Positions 23,979 through 32,608 are shown, counted from the stretch's first letter. The stretch is 64,000 nt of DNA from Idiomarina sp. PL1-037 (GCF_034422975.1 NZ_CP139873.1:2728001-2792000), one strand, 5' to 3'. Notes: generated by a model not told the origin, from the sequence alone. Translations and numbers: made by a program.

Positions 23979-26399
23979 TTAGAAGTTATACACTGCCTTA
24001 AATTCTACGTTGCGGCTTTCCCCAGGTAAACCACCTAAGAACAGCGCTTTAGTATAGTAAGTTTCATTCAGTAAGTTTTGCACGTTCAACTGGAAGTTCC
24101 AGTTACCCGAAGTGTAAGCCGCTGCAGCGTCCCACACGACATAAGAATCTACTGTTGAATCAGGCAGGCCAAAAGCAGTGGAATTAATGCTTTTCTCATC
24201 TTCGTAAGTCACACCAAGACTTAACTTAAGTGGCTCTGGCAGAGCACTAAAGCTGTAGTCATAACTCGTCCACAAGCTTGCAAACTTTTTCGGTACACCT
24301 TTAGACTGCGCTGAATGCTCGTCGGCACGAATACTAATCGCGTCCTGATAGGTTGCGTTTGCATTCATTGACCAGCGCTCGTTTAACGACAAATTTAAAT
24401 CAAACTCGACCCCTTCGGTATTGTCTTCGTCGTCGTAAAAATACTGAGGCACATCAATATTATACTCTGGATCTTCCGGGTTATCGTTAAAGTCCGGGTT
24501 AGCATAACGTAAGTTGGTTCGACGTGTTTCAAACCAGACTAAAGAGCCCAGTAAATTATCATCAAAAGCGGTGAAACGAACGCCCACATCAAACGACTTC
24601 GATTCCGAATCCGGCCGGTCGTTTTCGCCGCTGATACCACCCAAAATACTGTATGCCGTTCTGCCTTTGGATAAATTAACAAAGCCGGCAATGTTATCCA
24701 CAAAACGATAGTTTAAACCCACATTATAGGTGTAACCCGAGTCGTCCGTATCTGCTTCATCACTGATGCCCGGAGCGCGATCGGTTCCTTTGTGCTGGTA
24801 GCTCTGCTCGATTGTCGAGTGTGCACCGCCAAATCGTCCTGTCAGTTTCGGTGTAAAGTAAATGACCTCTTGTAAGCTAATACCCCAGGCACTTACCGAC
24901 TTATCGTAGTTTGAACGTAAGATAGGGTCGTAATCCATAATACTTCCGCTGCCCCAGTTCGGGTTGCGAATATCCAGAATATAAGGAAGCGCGTTCGCTG
25001 AATCACTGCCGTCGGCATCATAAGCAGACCAACTTTTAACGGACATATCCCGATCTTCGTAGTTGGCACTAATTAATTGCTCACCATTCAAACCGAACAA
25101 CTGCCAGTCATGACGTAAATCTGCAAAGTACTGCCAACTGGACTCTTCTGAGACCTGACGGCGATACTCCTGCCTTCTGGCCGAAAAGGGGTACAGTTCG
25201 CCATCAACAACAAGCGGGGCACGAGGGTTTGCATTGATTTCCCCGCGTCGGTTCCAATAAACGTAATTGTACGCTCCGGTTTGACGGACATAGTCTGAAT
25301 CGTATTTTCTGTACTGTAACTGTTGAGTTAAGCTGGCGGTTTGGCCGAACTGTAGATCATGACGTAATTTAATACGCTTTTCTGACCCGTCATTCGGCTC
25401 AGATAGGGGGGAAATCAGCCCTTGTTCACCTAAATCATGGGGTTCAAGACCATCGGTATCGGATAATGACTCAGCTAGTTGCTGTCTTTGCTCCTGAGTC
25501 AGTTGTAAGCCGTAAATGCCGTCGTTATCGGCGTCTGTACCGTTTGCTAAATCCTCACCGGTTACACTTCCCGGAGTGCCCGGCGTGCTGTCCCAGTTTA
25601 TAATTCTGACTGGGTGGCCAACTGAATCGACCTGTAGCTCGTCTTCTATCCAGGCTGTGGATAAACGGACGCTGTTATCAGAGTTGAAACGATATCTTAA
25701 TGAACCATAAAGCTCTGAGCGTTCCTCAGATAGCCCGCGATAACCATCACTGCTGTCGTGATTAGCGACCAGTCGATAAGCCAGCTTATCAGTAATAGCA
25801 GAAGTGGCATCCAACATTAAGCCATAAGCGTCCCATTGTCCGCCTTTTACCTTTACAGTGTAAGCAGGCTTATCTTGTGGCTTTTTCTCTACCAAGTTTA
25901 TCACACCGCCTGCGGCGCCAATCCCGTAAAGCCCGGTTGCAGGGCCTTTCAGTACTTCAATGCTTTCAATGTTAGTCATCGAACGGGTGGGGTTAAAGGT
26001 ATTACCTAAGCCCGCTCCCCCGTACATTCCATCGTAAGTATAATTGGCTCCCAGTCCGCGAATAATCAAGTTATCGCCCACACCATAGTTATTACCAGAA
26101 TGAGTTAAACCACTGATGTTACGTATACTTTCCTGCAAACTATCGCTGGCTTGTTCGTTTAATAATTCTTTATCAACAACCACAACAGCAGCGGGAGTTT
26201 CCATTAGCGCCATTTTAGACTTAGTGGCGGTGCCTGAATCTAATATCAGTTGATTGTGATGACCATAAACACTGATGTGTTCCATGTCTTTTTCAGTTTC
26301 CTGATTGGCAACGGCCGGTACACTGACCACCGCCATGAGCAAGGCAGACTGAATTGACTGAGATAACAGCGAACGCTTTTTACGGCATGGTAACGTCAT
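23979..26399 (-). CDS. TonB-dependent siderophore receptor
   Basis: The largest of the three receptors (806 residues). A long basic N-terminus precedes a signal peptide (about 1-31, VPAVAN). The plug (about 50-185) includes METPAAVVVVDKELL and IEVLKGPATGLYGIGAAGG, and the barrel ends in YNF. A region near residue 285-297 reads GTDADNDGIYG, a pattern of alternating Asp like calcium-binding loops, in an extracellular loop that is longer than in the other two receptors. A good Fur-like site lies 90 bases upstream. The siderophore cannot be named. Confidence 0.92.
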   Translation of the reverse strand: MTLPCRKKRSLLSQSIQSALLMAVVSVPAVANQETEKDMEHISVYGHHNQLILDSGTATKSKMALMETPAAVVVVDKELLNEQASDSLQESIRNISGLTHSGNNYGVGDNLIIRGLGANYTYDGMYGGAGLGNTFNPTRSMTNIESIEVLKGPATGLYGIGAAGGVINLVEKKPQDKPAYTVKVKGGQWDAYGLMLDATSAITDKLAYRLVANHDSSDGYRGLSEERSELYGSLRYRFNSDNSVRLSTAWIEDELQVDSVGHPVRIINWDSTPGTPGSVTGEDLANGTDADNDGIYGLQLTQEQRQQLAESLSDTDGLEPHDLGEQGLISPLSEPNDGSEKRIKLRHDLQFGQTASLTQQLQYRKYDSDYVRQTGAYNYVYWNRRGEINANPRAPLVVDGELYPFSARRQEYRRQVSEESSWQYFADLRHDWQLFGLNGEQLISANYEDRDMSVKSWSAYDADGSDSANALPYILDIRNPNWGSGSIMDYDPILRSNYDKSVSAWGISLQEVIYFTPKLTGRFGGAHSTIEQSYQHKGTDRAPGISDEADTDDSGYTYNVGLNYRFVDNIAGFVNLSKGRTAYSILGGISGENDRPDSESKSFDVGVRFTAFDDNLLGSLVWFETRRTNLRYANPDFNDNPEDPEYNIDVPQYFYDDEDNTEGVEFDLNLSLNERWSMNANATYQDAISIRADEHSAQSKGVPKKFASLWTSYDYSFSALPEPLKLSLGVTYEDEKSINSTAFGLPDSTVDSYVVWDAAAAYTSGNWNFQLNVQNLLNETYYTKALFLGGLPGESRNVEFKAVYNF

Positions 26400-26488
26400 T
26401 TGGAATTCCTGCTTTTTGAGTCGTTTGTTTTATCGGTGAATATTAAGAATTTAAAGCGGGAAGGATTCTATACGCCCAAGGCCTAAAA

Positions 26489-26507
26489 GTAAATGAAAAC
26501 CATTACC
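26489..26507 (+). promoter_or_regulatory. Fur-box-like site before third TonB receptor
   Basis: GTAAATGAAAACCATTACC matches 14 of 19 Fur-consensus positions. It lies between the receptor start (26399) and the end of the ZIP gene upstream, so it would act on the receptor promoter. Confidence 0.65.
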
Positions 26508-26541
26508 ATTTGTATTTTAAAAGGAAGCCTGAAGCCTCCCG

Positions 26542-27252
26542 TCACTGACCCAACAACTGCTTACTCAGCATGCCAATAATAAAGCCTAATACGGCTCCGA
26601 GAGTCGGCATCCAATGCCGTTCCATTTTTGCCTGTGGTGCTATGTCCTGAAATACCAGATAAAGAATACCACCAGCGGAAAAACTCATGATCATCGCCGT
26701 AACCTGTGGTGCATTGCTTAACCAACAATAACCCATTATCGCGGACAGGGGACCGAAAAAGGAAACACCTAAAAGCCCGATTAAAGCGGTTTTAGTGGCT
26801 AATTTTGCGGATTTTAGTTCACGATAGGCATTAAAGCCTTCCGGAAAATTTTGCGCGGCAATGAAAATAGCCAGCAAAATGCCCACTTTTGGGTTAACCG
26901 TAAATACCGCCCCCAAAGAAACAGCCTCTGGCACAAAGTCGAGTATCATTGCCATAAATTGTGAGACATTGCCCTCATGCTTTTGCAACCAAGCATCAAC
27001 AAAGCAAAAAGTAACGCCGCCAGCGGCAAATAACCCTGTCAATTGCCAGGCATTCAGCTCTTTCATACCCTCTGGCACTAATGCAAAAGCCACAGCGGCC
27101 AGTAAAATACCACCACCAAATGCCGTAACGCCGTGTACGAGTTCTTTCTTAACTGTCGTATTGGCTTTGCCTTCAACGTGCGCTAAAAAGCCACCGAAAA
27201 CCGCCATTAAGCCAGCTCCCCAGGCAATGATCAGCATAATATAAACGTTCAT
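26542..27252 (-). CDS. ZIP family metal transporter
   Basis: Inner-membrane divalent-metal permease of 236 residues with about eight hydrophobic helices. The metal-binding helices are recognisable: HGVTAFGGGILLAAVAFALVPEG (about 40-62), DFVPEAVSLGAVF (about 105-117) and AQNFPEGFNAYRELK (about 133-147), with the buried Glu and Asn of the family, although the usual His of the HxxPEG motif is replaced by Asn-Phe. ZIP proteins move zinc, iron or manganese into the cytoplasm. Position beside an iron receptor suggests iron, but the promoter region shows no Fur or Zur box I can recognise. Confidence 0.85.
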   Translation of the reverse strand: MNVYIMLIIAWGAGLMAVFGGFLAHVEGKANTTVKKELVHGVTAFGGGILLAAVAFALVPEGMKELNAWQLTGLFAAGGVTFCFVDAWLQKHEGNVSQFMAMILDFVPEAVSLGAVFTVNPKVGILLAIFIAAQNFPEGFNAYRELKSAKLATKTALIGLLGVSFFGPLSAIMGYCWLSNAPQVTAMIMSFSAGGILYLVFQDIAPQAKMERHWMPTLGAVLGFIIGMLSKQLLGQ

Positions 27253-27321
27253 AAGCCACCGTTATTAACATTGTTAATGGAAAAAGCGCAGCATCTTTTC
27301 CCTGACGATAAATTGTAAATA

Positions 27322-27343
27322 TTTTGTAAAGATTGTTACAAAA
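27322..27343. promoter_or_regulatory. Inverted repeat upstream of ZIP gene
   Basis: TTTTGTAA (27322-27329) and TTACAAAA (27336-27343) form a perfect inverted repeat with a 6-base spacer in the ZIP/subtilisin divergent region. A further TTGTAAAT copy lies just before it. It could be an operator; the binding protein is unknown. Confidence 0.4.
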
Positions 27344-27384
27344 CCTCTTTAAATGCTTCATTTTTTGTTATTAAATACAACAAT

Positions 27385-27402
27385 TGATGTCACTTGACGT
27401 CA
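27385..27402. promoter_or_regulatory. Paired TGAxGTCA sites upstream of subtilisin
   Basis: TGATGTCA (27385-27392) and TGACGTCA (27395-27402, a perfect palindrome) are exactly 10 bases apart, so they face the same side of the helix, about 90 bases before the protease start. This suggests binding of two dimers of one regulator. TTGAC within the second could also be a -35 element. Confidence 0.4.
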
Positions 27403-27488
27403 TTATCATGCAGCCAAACGTCGTATCCTCTGCTGCCATCTTAAGGGTCTCTCACAACCCAAAATAAAAACAAAGAGAATATTACGTT

Positions 27489-29435
27489 ATGAAAAAACTA
27501 AGTATCCTCACACTGTCTGCTCTAGCAGTATCAGTTTCAGCAGCATACGCAAAGCCTCCCGAGCATTCTCAGGCTCAACCTTTGCTTCAAAACCAACAAC
27601 AAGTTGAAAGTGATGCTCCACAGCGTTACATCATTAAATTTAAAAATAATGGTAACGCGGTCCAGAAAATGGGCAACCGTGGCCGCTCTGAGCTTGCGAT
27701 ATCACGCGCCAGTAATACGGTCAAAAAAGCCGGTGGCCAGATTAAACTCAGCATGCGTCACAATCTAGCTGTTGCAGCTGAACTTAGTGCAAAGCAGAAA
27801 AAGCGTCTTGAGAAGAACCCGAACATTGAATACATCGAAGTTGATCATAAACGTCGCTTCATGGCTCAGGACGTACCTTATGGTATTAGCCAAGTTCAGG
27901 CGAACTTAGTCGATGACAGCGTTGCAGCCGCAACCGCAGGTGGTAAGAAGATTTGCGTTATCGATTCAGGATTAGAGTTACCGCATGAAGATATGGGGAT
28001 CCGGGGCGGGACCATAACCGGAACCAACGACAGCGGTACAGGTAACTGGCACGACAACGGCGGTCCTCACGGTACCCACGTAGCCGGTACTATTGCTGCT
28101 TTAGATAACGGCCTAGGGGTTCGTGGCGTTATTGGCAGCAACCCGAACCTTCACATTGTTAAAGTCTTTAATTCTAACGGCTGGGGTTACTCATCGTCTT
28201 TGGTTTCGGCTATTGAAACCTGTGCAGACAACGGTGCAGACGTAGTTAACATGAGCTTGGGTGGCGGTGGTTCAAACCAGACCGAAGCCAACGCTATGCA
28301 GAACCTTTATAACCAGGGCGTTTTACTTGTAGCTGCTGCTGGTAACGATGGTTCAGCGTCTAGCGAGACCGATTCAATGTCTTACCCTGCATCTTACAAC
28401 GCCGTGGTTTCAGTAGCCGCTATTGATAACAACAAGCAGCTAGCGGGCTTCTCACAGAAAAACAGCCAGGTTGAAATTGCAGGCCCGGGCGTTAACGTTC
28501 TTTCAACTTACCCGGAAGGTACTGGCCAGCAAGGTAACTATGGCACCATGAGCGGTACGTCTATGGCGTCACCTCACGTAGCCGGTGTTGCTGCGTTAGT
28601 CTGGTCACATCACCCAAGCTGCAGCGCGCAGGAAATTCGTAGCGTTCTTAACACAACAGCACAGGATTTAGGCCCTGCAGGTCGCGACGTTCAGTTTGGT
28701 TACGGTTTGGCACAAACCAAAGACGCTGTAGACTATATCGACGCTAACGGCTGTGATGGCTCAGGTGGCGGTGGCGGCGGCGATCCTGAGCCACCAACAG
28801 ATAATGAACTGGCAAATGGTCAGACAGTCAGCGACTTGTCAGCTACAACCGGTGATTCCCTTTATTACACCTTAGATGTTCCAGCCGGTGCAACTGACCT
28901 GAGCTTTAGCACGAACGGTGGTTCGGGTGATGCCGACCTGTATGTTCGCTTTGGTTCAGAGCCAACTCAGTCAAGCTACGATTGCCGCCCATACGAAAGT
29001 GGTAACACCGAAACCTGTACAATTTCAAACGTACAAGCTGGTACTTATTATGTCATGGTCAATGCTTACTCCAGCTTCTCTGGCGTTAACCTGACAGGTT
29101 CGTTCACAGAGCCTAGCTCCGGTGGCGGCGGTGAAGGTGACTCGGTATCAGCTACAGACTTATCTGGTAACAGTGGCGAGTGGACTCACTATTACGTCGA
29201 CATTCCTGCAGGCATTTCATCACTTGACGTAACAATGTCCGGCGGAAGCGGCGACGCTGACCTTTATGTTCGCCGAGGCAGCCAGCCTACGGAGTCTAAC
29301 TACGAGTGCCGTCCCTACCGCTCAGGTAGCAACGAAACTTGTAATATAGAGTCTCCGTCTGAAGACCGTTGGTATATTAGCCTTAAAGGCTACACTAACT
29401 ACTCCGGCGTCGACCTGTTAGTTGAATGGGAATAA
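27489..29435 (+). CDS. Secreted subtilisin-like serine protease with two PPC domains
   Basis: Extracellular S8 peptidase of 648 residues. In order: signal peptide (1-21), I9 inhibitor propeptide (about 45-120), catalytic domain (about 130-415) with Asp159 (VIDSG), His194 (PHGTHVAGT), oxyanion Asn286 and Ser358 (GTSMASPHVAG), a Gly-rich linker (GGGGGG), and two bacterial pre-peptidase C-terminal domains (about 440-540 and 550-648). These share a GDADLYVR core and a matching Cys pair each (DCRPYES..TC and ECRPYRS..TC). PPC domains are usually removed after export. The gene has its own terminator. With the S46 and DUF885 peptidases it fits a protein-degrading marine lifestyle. Confidence 0.96.
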   Translation: MKKLSILTLSALAVSVSAAYAKPPEHSQAQPLLQNQQQVESDAPQRYIIKFKNNGNAVQKMGNRGRSELAISRASNTVKKAGGQIKLSMRHNLAVAAELSAKQKKRLEKNPNIEYIEVDHKRRFMAQDVPYGISQVQANLVDDSVAAATAGGKKICVIDSGLELPHEDMGIRGGTITGTNDSGTGNWHDNGGPHGTHVAGTIAALDNGLGVRGVIGSNPNLHIVKVFNSNGWGYSSSLVSAIETCADNGADVVNMSLGGGGSNQTEANAMQNLYNQGVLLVAAAGNDGSASSETDSMSYPASYNAVVSVAAIDNNKQLAGFSQKNSQVEIAGPGVNVLSTYPEGTGQQGNYGTMSGTSMASPHVAGVAALVWSHHPSCSAQEIRSVLNTTAQDLGPAGRDVQFGYGLAQTKDAVDYIDANGCDGSGGGGGGDPEPPTDNELANGQTVSDLSATTGDSLYYTLDVPAGATDLSFSTNGGSGDADLYVRFGSEPTQSSYDCRPYESGNTETCTISNVQAGTYYVMVNAYSSFSGVNLTGSFTEPSSGGGGEGDSVSATDLSGNSGEWTHYYVDIPAGISSLDVTMSGGSGDADLYVRRGSQPTESNYECRPYRSGSNETCNIESPSEDRWYISLKGYTNYSGVDLLVEWE

Positions 29436-29470
29436 GATTATTCTCTAATCAAAACCACTCGTAAAACGCA

Positions 29471-29497
29471 AAGGGTGCCAATACGGCACCCTTTTTG
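29471..29497 (+). terminator. Rho-independent terminator of subtilisin gene
   Basis: AAGGGTGCC (29471-29479) and GGCACCCTT (29485-29493), perfect 9-base stem, 5-base loop, then a T-run. It sits between convergent genes (dGTPase ends at 29510). Confidence 0.9.
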
Positions 29498-29509
29498 TTC
29501 AGTAGCTGA

Positions 29510-30790
29510 TTAAAACTTATCAAATACAGAACCGTTATCCGGACTGAATAACTTACTGTAGAGCTTAGTCGCGTAATTGTCTGTCATGGCTGAAATATAG
29601 TCGCAAATAACGCGTTTGGGGTTTTCTGCGTTTTGATACTTTTGCAGAGTAGAACCCGGCAGCAACTGTTCAGGGTTTTCGCTCAGTACCTGAAACAACT
29701 TCAGTATCATCATTTGGCCTTTGTACTCCAGAACCTGCACCGAAGAGCTACGAATAACATGCTTAAACACAAAGTCCTTCAGCACTTGCAGAGTATGTTC
29801 AATGTGTTCCGGAAGGCTTGCCTGCAGATCTAGCGAGGGCGATTCAAACAAGTTCTGTTCTGTAACTTCAATGGCATCCACAAAATGCCCGACAAGTTTA
29901 CTAATTGCATGCTTGCGTGCCCGCTCTTGCGCTGAAAAAAGTGCTTCGGTATAAAAGCGCTCTTCCTGCATAATAACGCTGTTGTCGTCCAGCACCGCGA
30001 GTACGTCTTCGCGCCACTGCTTTTCAGTTACCAGATTCAGCGCCAGTGAGTCTTCCAAATCGTGCACGCCATACGATATATCGTCTGCCAGTTCCATAAT
30101 AGAGGTATCAAAAGCTTTATATTGCGCTTTGGTTTTCCCCTCATTCGTTTTAGAGGAGCGAAAGGTCGCTTTGTCTTTGGGAGTCAGCGGTTCCAGTATC
30201 CAGTCCAACACATCATTTTCGTCGTCATGAATAGCTTTGGGCGGTTTAAAAGCACTTAAGTGGTCTTCGGCAGAAAATGAGCAAGTACTAACTTCGCTAT
30301 GCAACACTGGATACTTAAGCACGCCGAGTAAAGTGCGCCGGGTTAAATCCAAACCGTCGTGGTCGGAATACTCGCCCAGCTTAGAAATAATACGCAGCGT
30401 CTGGCCGTTGCCTTCAAAACCACCATTGCCATGCATGTGATAGTTCAGTGCTACTTCTCCACCATGCCCGAACGGAGGGTGACCAATATCATGGGCCAGA
30501 CAAATGGCTTCAATTTGAAAATAAGACGGGATATGCATCGAAATAGCGTCGTTCTCTGCATACTTTTGCTTTAACTTCTCACAAATGCCCGAGCCAATCT
30601 GAGCCACTTCCATAGAGTGCGTTAAGCGCGTGCGATAAAAGTCACTTTCGCCCACACCCAGCACCTGAGTTTTTGCCTGCAAACGGCGAAACGCCGACGA
30701 GTGAATAATACGCGCCCTGTCACGCTGGGCATCGCTGTCCGGCGTAGCCGAATTAAAGGTCGTAGTCTTTCCTGAGCGGCGTTTAAGCAT
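29510..30790 (-). CDS. dgt: dGTPase-like HD hydrolase (anti-phage deoxyguanosine triphosphatase type)
   Basis: Hydrolyses dGTP (or other dNTPs) to nucleoside and triphosphate, lowering the dNTP pool. The 426-residue protein has the full HD site: His58 in RTRLTHSMEVAQIG, His100-Asp101 in CLAHDIGHPPFGHGGE, and a later Asp in ELADDISYGVHDLED. The N-terminal RIIHSSAFRRLQAKTQV is characteristic of dGTPases. Length is in the range of the form annotated as an anti-phage deoxyguanosine triphosphatase in marine gammaproteobacteria, shorter than the E. coli enzyme of about 500 residues. dGTPases can block phage replication by dNTP depletion, but a housekeeping role is equally possible here. Confidence 0.9.
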   Translation of the reverse strand: MLKRRSGKTTTFNSATPDSDAQRDRARIIHSSAFRRLQAKTQVLGVGESDFYRTRLTHSMEVAQIGSGICEKLKQKYAENDAISMHIPSYFQIEAICLAHDIGHPPFGHGGEVALNYHMHGNGGFEGNGQTLRIISKLGEYSDHDGLDLTRRTLLGVLKYPVLHSEVSTCSFSAEDHLSAFKPPKAIHDDENDVLDWILEPLTPKDKATFRSSKTNEGKTKAQYKAFDTSIMELADDISYGVHDLEDSLALNLVTEKQWREDVLAVLDDNSVIMQEERFYTEALFSAQERARKHAISKLVGHFVDAIEVTEQNLFESPSLDLQASLPEHIEHTLQVLKDFVFKHVIRSSSVQVLEYKGQMMILKLFQVLSENPEQLLPGSTLQKYQNAENPKRVICDYISAMTDNYATKLYSKLFSPDNGSVFDKF

Positions 30791-30864
30791 AGCAAAATGT
30801 CTTCGTTTGTTTTTTTCAGTTACTCACAGCAAAACAAATTTTTGCGGGTTTGCCCAGAAAAACC

Positions 30865-31353
30865 TCAATAAACCCGCCGCTTCTGTTGCTCGTAATTGAG
30901 TGTCATAGCGGCTTTCGCTAGTTCAATTTCACATTCTGGAATATCGCGTAGCTTTTCCTGACGGAAATATTCAAGCAGGTGGCACAAATGCCAAAGTGAC
31001 GGGTTGCCCTCATGCACCGGTAGTGGAAACTTCTCCAATTCCAGATCCCGTACTTTCCGCAGATATTGCCTGCTCATATCGAGTTGCTCACCAGCGCCTG
31101 ACAAGCCAACCAAATCCGGGCCTATTTCAACCAGCTTAGCTTGAGGGATTATTTTTTGAACATCAGATAACGCAGAGCGAATTGCCTCTGTTGCATTATT
31201 TGATTCACGTACAAAATTTAACGCCAATCGACCCGCAACTCCCACGCCAATAATTGCATCATCACATCCGCCGGCAAAAATCTGGTTGCTAAGATCATCT
31301 GTCTTCAAATCTGTAGGGATGACAAACTTCAGCGTAAAGTCATATTCATTCAT
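30865..31353 (-). CDS. Predicted HTH DNA-binding protein, likely autoregulator
   Basis: A 162-residue protein that I do not know by name. The N-terminal half (about 1-85) is an alpha/beta domain (YDFTLKFVIP, GCDDAIIGVGVAGRLALNFVRE, AIRSALSDVQKIIPQAKLVEIGPDL). It is followed by a helix-turn-helix-like region (about 86-125) reading VGLSGAGEQLDMSRQYLRKV then FPLPVHEGNPSLWHLCHLLEYF, as in MerR-like or HTH_17 DNA-binding proteins. The ATG at 31353 has a near-perfect AAGGAGGT ribosome site; a GTG three codons up is unlikely. Upstream lies a sigma-70-type promoter whose -35 box is inside an 18-base perfect palindrome. No toxin or enzyme partner is visible. Confidence 0.75.
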   Translation of the reverse strand: MNEYDFTLKFVIPTDLKTDDLSNQIFAGGCDDAIIGVGVAGRLALNFVRESNNATEAIRSALSDVQKIIPQAKLVEIGPDLVGLSGAGEQLDMSRQYLRKVRDLELEKFPLPVHEGNPSLWHLCHLLEYFRQEKLRDIPECEIELAKAAMTLNYEQQKRRVY

Positions 31354-31387
31354 TGTCGTCACCTCCTTTAATCATCTCAGTAACAGA

Positions 31388-31425
31388 AGAATAGAGCTCC
31401 ACTCTGAGGTTGTCAATTGACAACC
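31388..31425 (-). promoter_or_regulatory. Promoter with palindromic operator of HTH gene
   Basis: On the minus strand, TTGACA (31416-31411) and TATTCT (31393-31388) are separated by exactly 17 bases, a good sigma-70 promoter. The -35 box lies inside GGTTGTCAATTGACAACC (31408-31425), a perfect 18-base palindrome. Binding there would block RNA polymerase. The HTH protein encoded about 30 bases downstream of the predicted start site is the obvious candidate binder. Confidence 0.65.
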
Positions 31426-31544
31426 GGAGATTTAATGGCACACCTCTTGCTGTTTCTTTTCCAAAAGCATCGTTAACGCGCAAATTGCGCATAAAACAGG
31501 CAAGCTTTTGCCACCCAGCAGGCAACTTTTGGTATGGAGGAATC

Positions 31545-32213
31545 ATGAACATTAACTCACTAATCAACAGCGTAAGCCAGTCAACACCTGCAATGGCTAA
31601 AAACGAAACCAATCAAGGACCGCTTGATAACAAGGCTGAACAGAAAAAAGCACAAGAAGAAAAAGAGACATTAATAGAGAAAGCTTATCGCAGCATGCTG
31701 CTGAACCGGATGGGTGTTGATACCGAAAGGCTCGAAGAAATTGAAAAGAAAATTGAAGAGCTAGAGAGTCAAGACGACCTGAGCAAAGATGACAAAGATA
31801 AACTGGAAAGTCTGATGTCCGCGCGCGACCAGCTGTTTGAAGAAGCTATGCGCCGCCAGGCTGAAGGCGGCAATGACGGTAAGCAACCCATTAGCCCCGG
31901 CGATATCCAAAAAATAATAACCGAGGACTTTAACCCACGGGAAATATCACCTAACGACATGAGTAAGCTTGCAAACCAGTTGTTTGAGGCCGGTGCAATT
32001 AGCGCACAGCAACGCAATCGCATGGATTTTCACACGGCTAAAACCGACCAGCAAAACACCTTAATGTCCGAACCTGAGCAAATTGACCCGGATGAACCCA
32101 TGAACTTTGTGAAGCATTGGCAGGATCGCGTCAAAGCCAACGAACACTTCGACGCGTCACCACAAGAAAAGGCATTAGCCCAGGGTGTATTGGACGTTTT
32201 GCGGCAAGTCTAA
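31545..32213 (+). CDS. Coiled-coil hypothetical protein
   Basis: Unrecognised 222-residue acidic protein, soluble, with no signal peptide or membrane helix. I chose the ATG at 31545 because of the ATGGAGGAATC ribosome site; the frame stays open upstream but with no site. Residues about 28-115 are charged helices with coiled-coil spacing (EQKKAQEEKETLIEKAYR, RLEEIEKKIEELESQ, DKDKLESLMSARDQLFEEA). The second half has a KIITEDFNPREISPNDMSK segment and the LANQLFEAGAISAQQRNRMDF stretch. It might be a structural or flagellar-export accessory protein, but nothing proves this. Its stop overlaps that of the convergent yafO by four bases. Confidence 0.8.
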   Translation: MNINSLINSVSQSTPAMAKNETNQGPLDNKAEQKKAQEEKETLIEKAYRSMLLNRMGVDTERLEEIEKKIEELESQDDLSKDDKDKLESLMSARDQLFEEAMRRQAEGGNDGKQPISPGDIQKIITEDFNPREISPNDMSKLANQLFEAGAISAQQRNRMDFHTAKTDQQNTLMSEPEQIDPDEPMNFVKHWQDRVKANEHFDASPQEKALAQGVLDVLRQV

Positions 32214-32608
32214 TACCGATTACGGAATTTTTCTGCCATTGTTCCTAGAGGTAGCATGATCGCACTGCTCCATGCTTTGTTGTGAGCAGGAGGATCAAGA
32301 ATTATCATAAGCAAATAGCAGCTGGGCGTCATAGCTGCCGAACAATAGACTAAGTGCGTATCACTTTTCTTAGCAAACTGAATGCAATGCAAAGGCCAAG
32401 GCTCATCGGGATCTTGTAGATGCAAATGCATTACTTCATTGTCACGAAGAACCGGAAAGGTATCTGGGTGATCGTAACGTTCATCGCGCCCGAACAGGTC
32501 AGGCACGCCCTCACCACTTTTATAACGCTTAAAGTCTTTTACTAATGCATCCAGTTCAATATCAGTTAATTGCTGACGAATCTGTTTGCTTTTAAAAACC
32601 CGAATCAC
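32210..32608 (-). CDS. yafO: YafO-family toxin (type II toxin-antitoxin)
   Basis: Ribosome-dependent mRNA interferase that stops translation when freed from its antitoxin. The 132-residue protein matches E. coli YafO along its length from memory: RVFKSKQIRQQLTDIELDAL at the start, PDLFGRDERYDHPDTFP in the middle, and AHNKAW..MAEKFRNRY at the end. It overlaps the antitoxin gene by four bases (ATGA). In E. coli the pair sits in the SOS-controlled dinB operon; here it stands alone with no dinB nearby. It appears intact. Confidence 0.93.
   Translation of the reverse strand: MIRVFKSKQIRQQLTDIELDALVKDFKRYKSGEGVPDLFGRDERYDHPDTFPVLRDNEVMHLHLQDPDEPWPLHCIQFAKKSDTHLVYCSAAMTPSCYLLMIILDPPAHNKAWSSAIMLPLGTMAEKFRNRY

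Noticed and set aside
26520..26541. Terminator after the ZIP gene
   Set aside because: GAAGCCT-GAAGCCT is a direct repeat and does not fold into a perfect hairpin.
31440..31545. attC-like integron recombination site
   Set aside because: GCGCAAATTGCGC and GTTAACGC suggest one at first sight, but the paired core sites and the long stem are missing.
31346..31612. Minus-strand open frame of 88 codons upstream of the HTH gene
   Set aside because: The HTH gene's promoter and palindrome lie inside it, it has no ribosome site, and it opposes the start of a well-supported gene.
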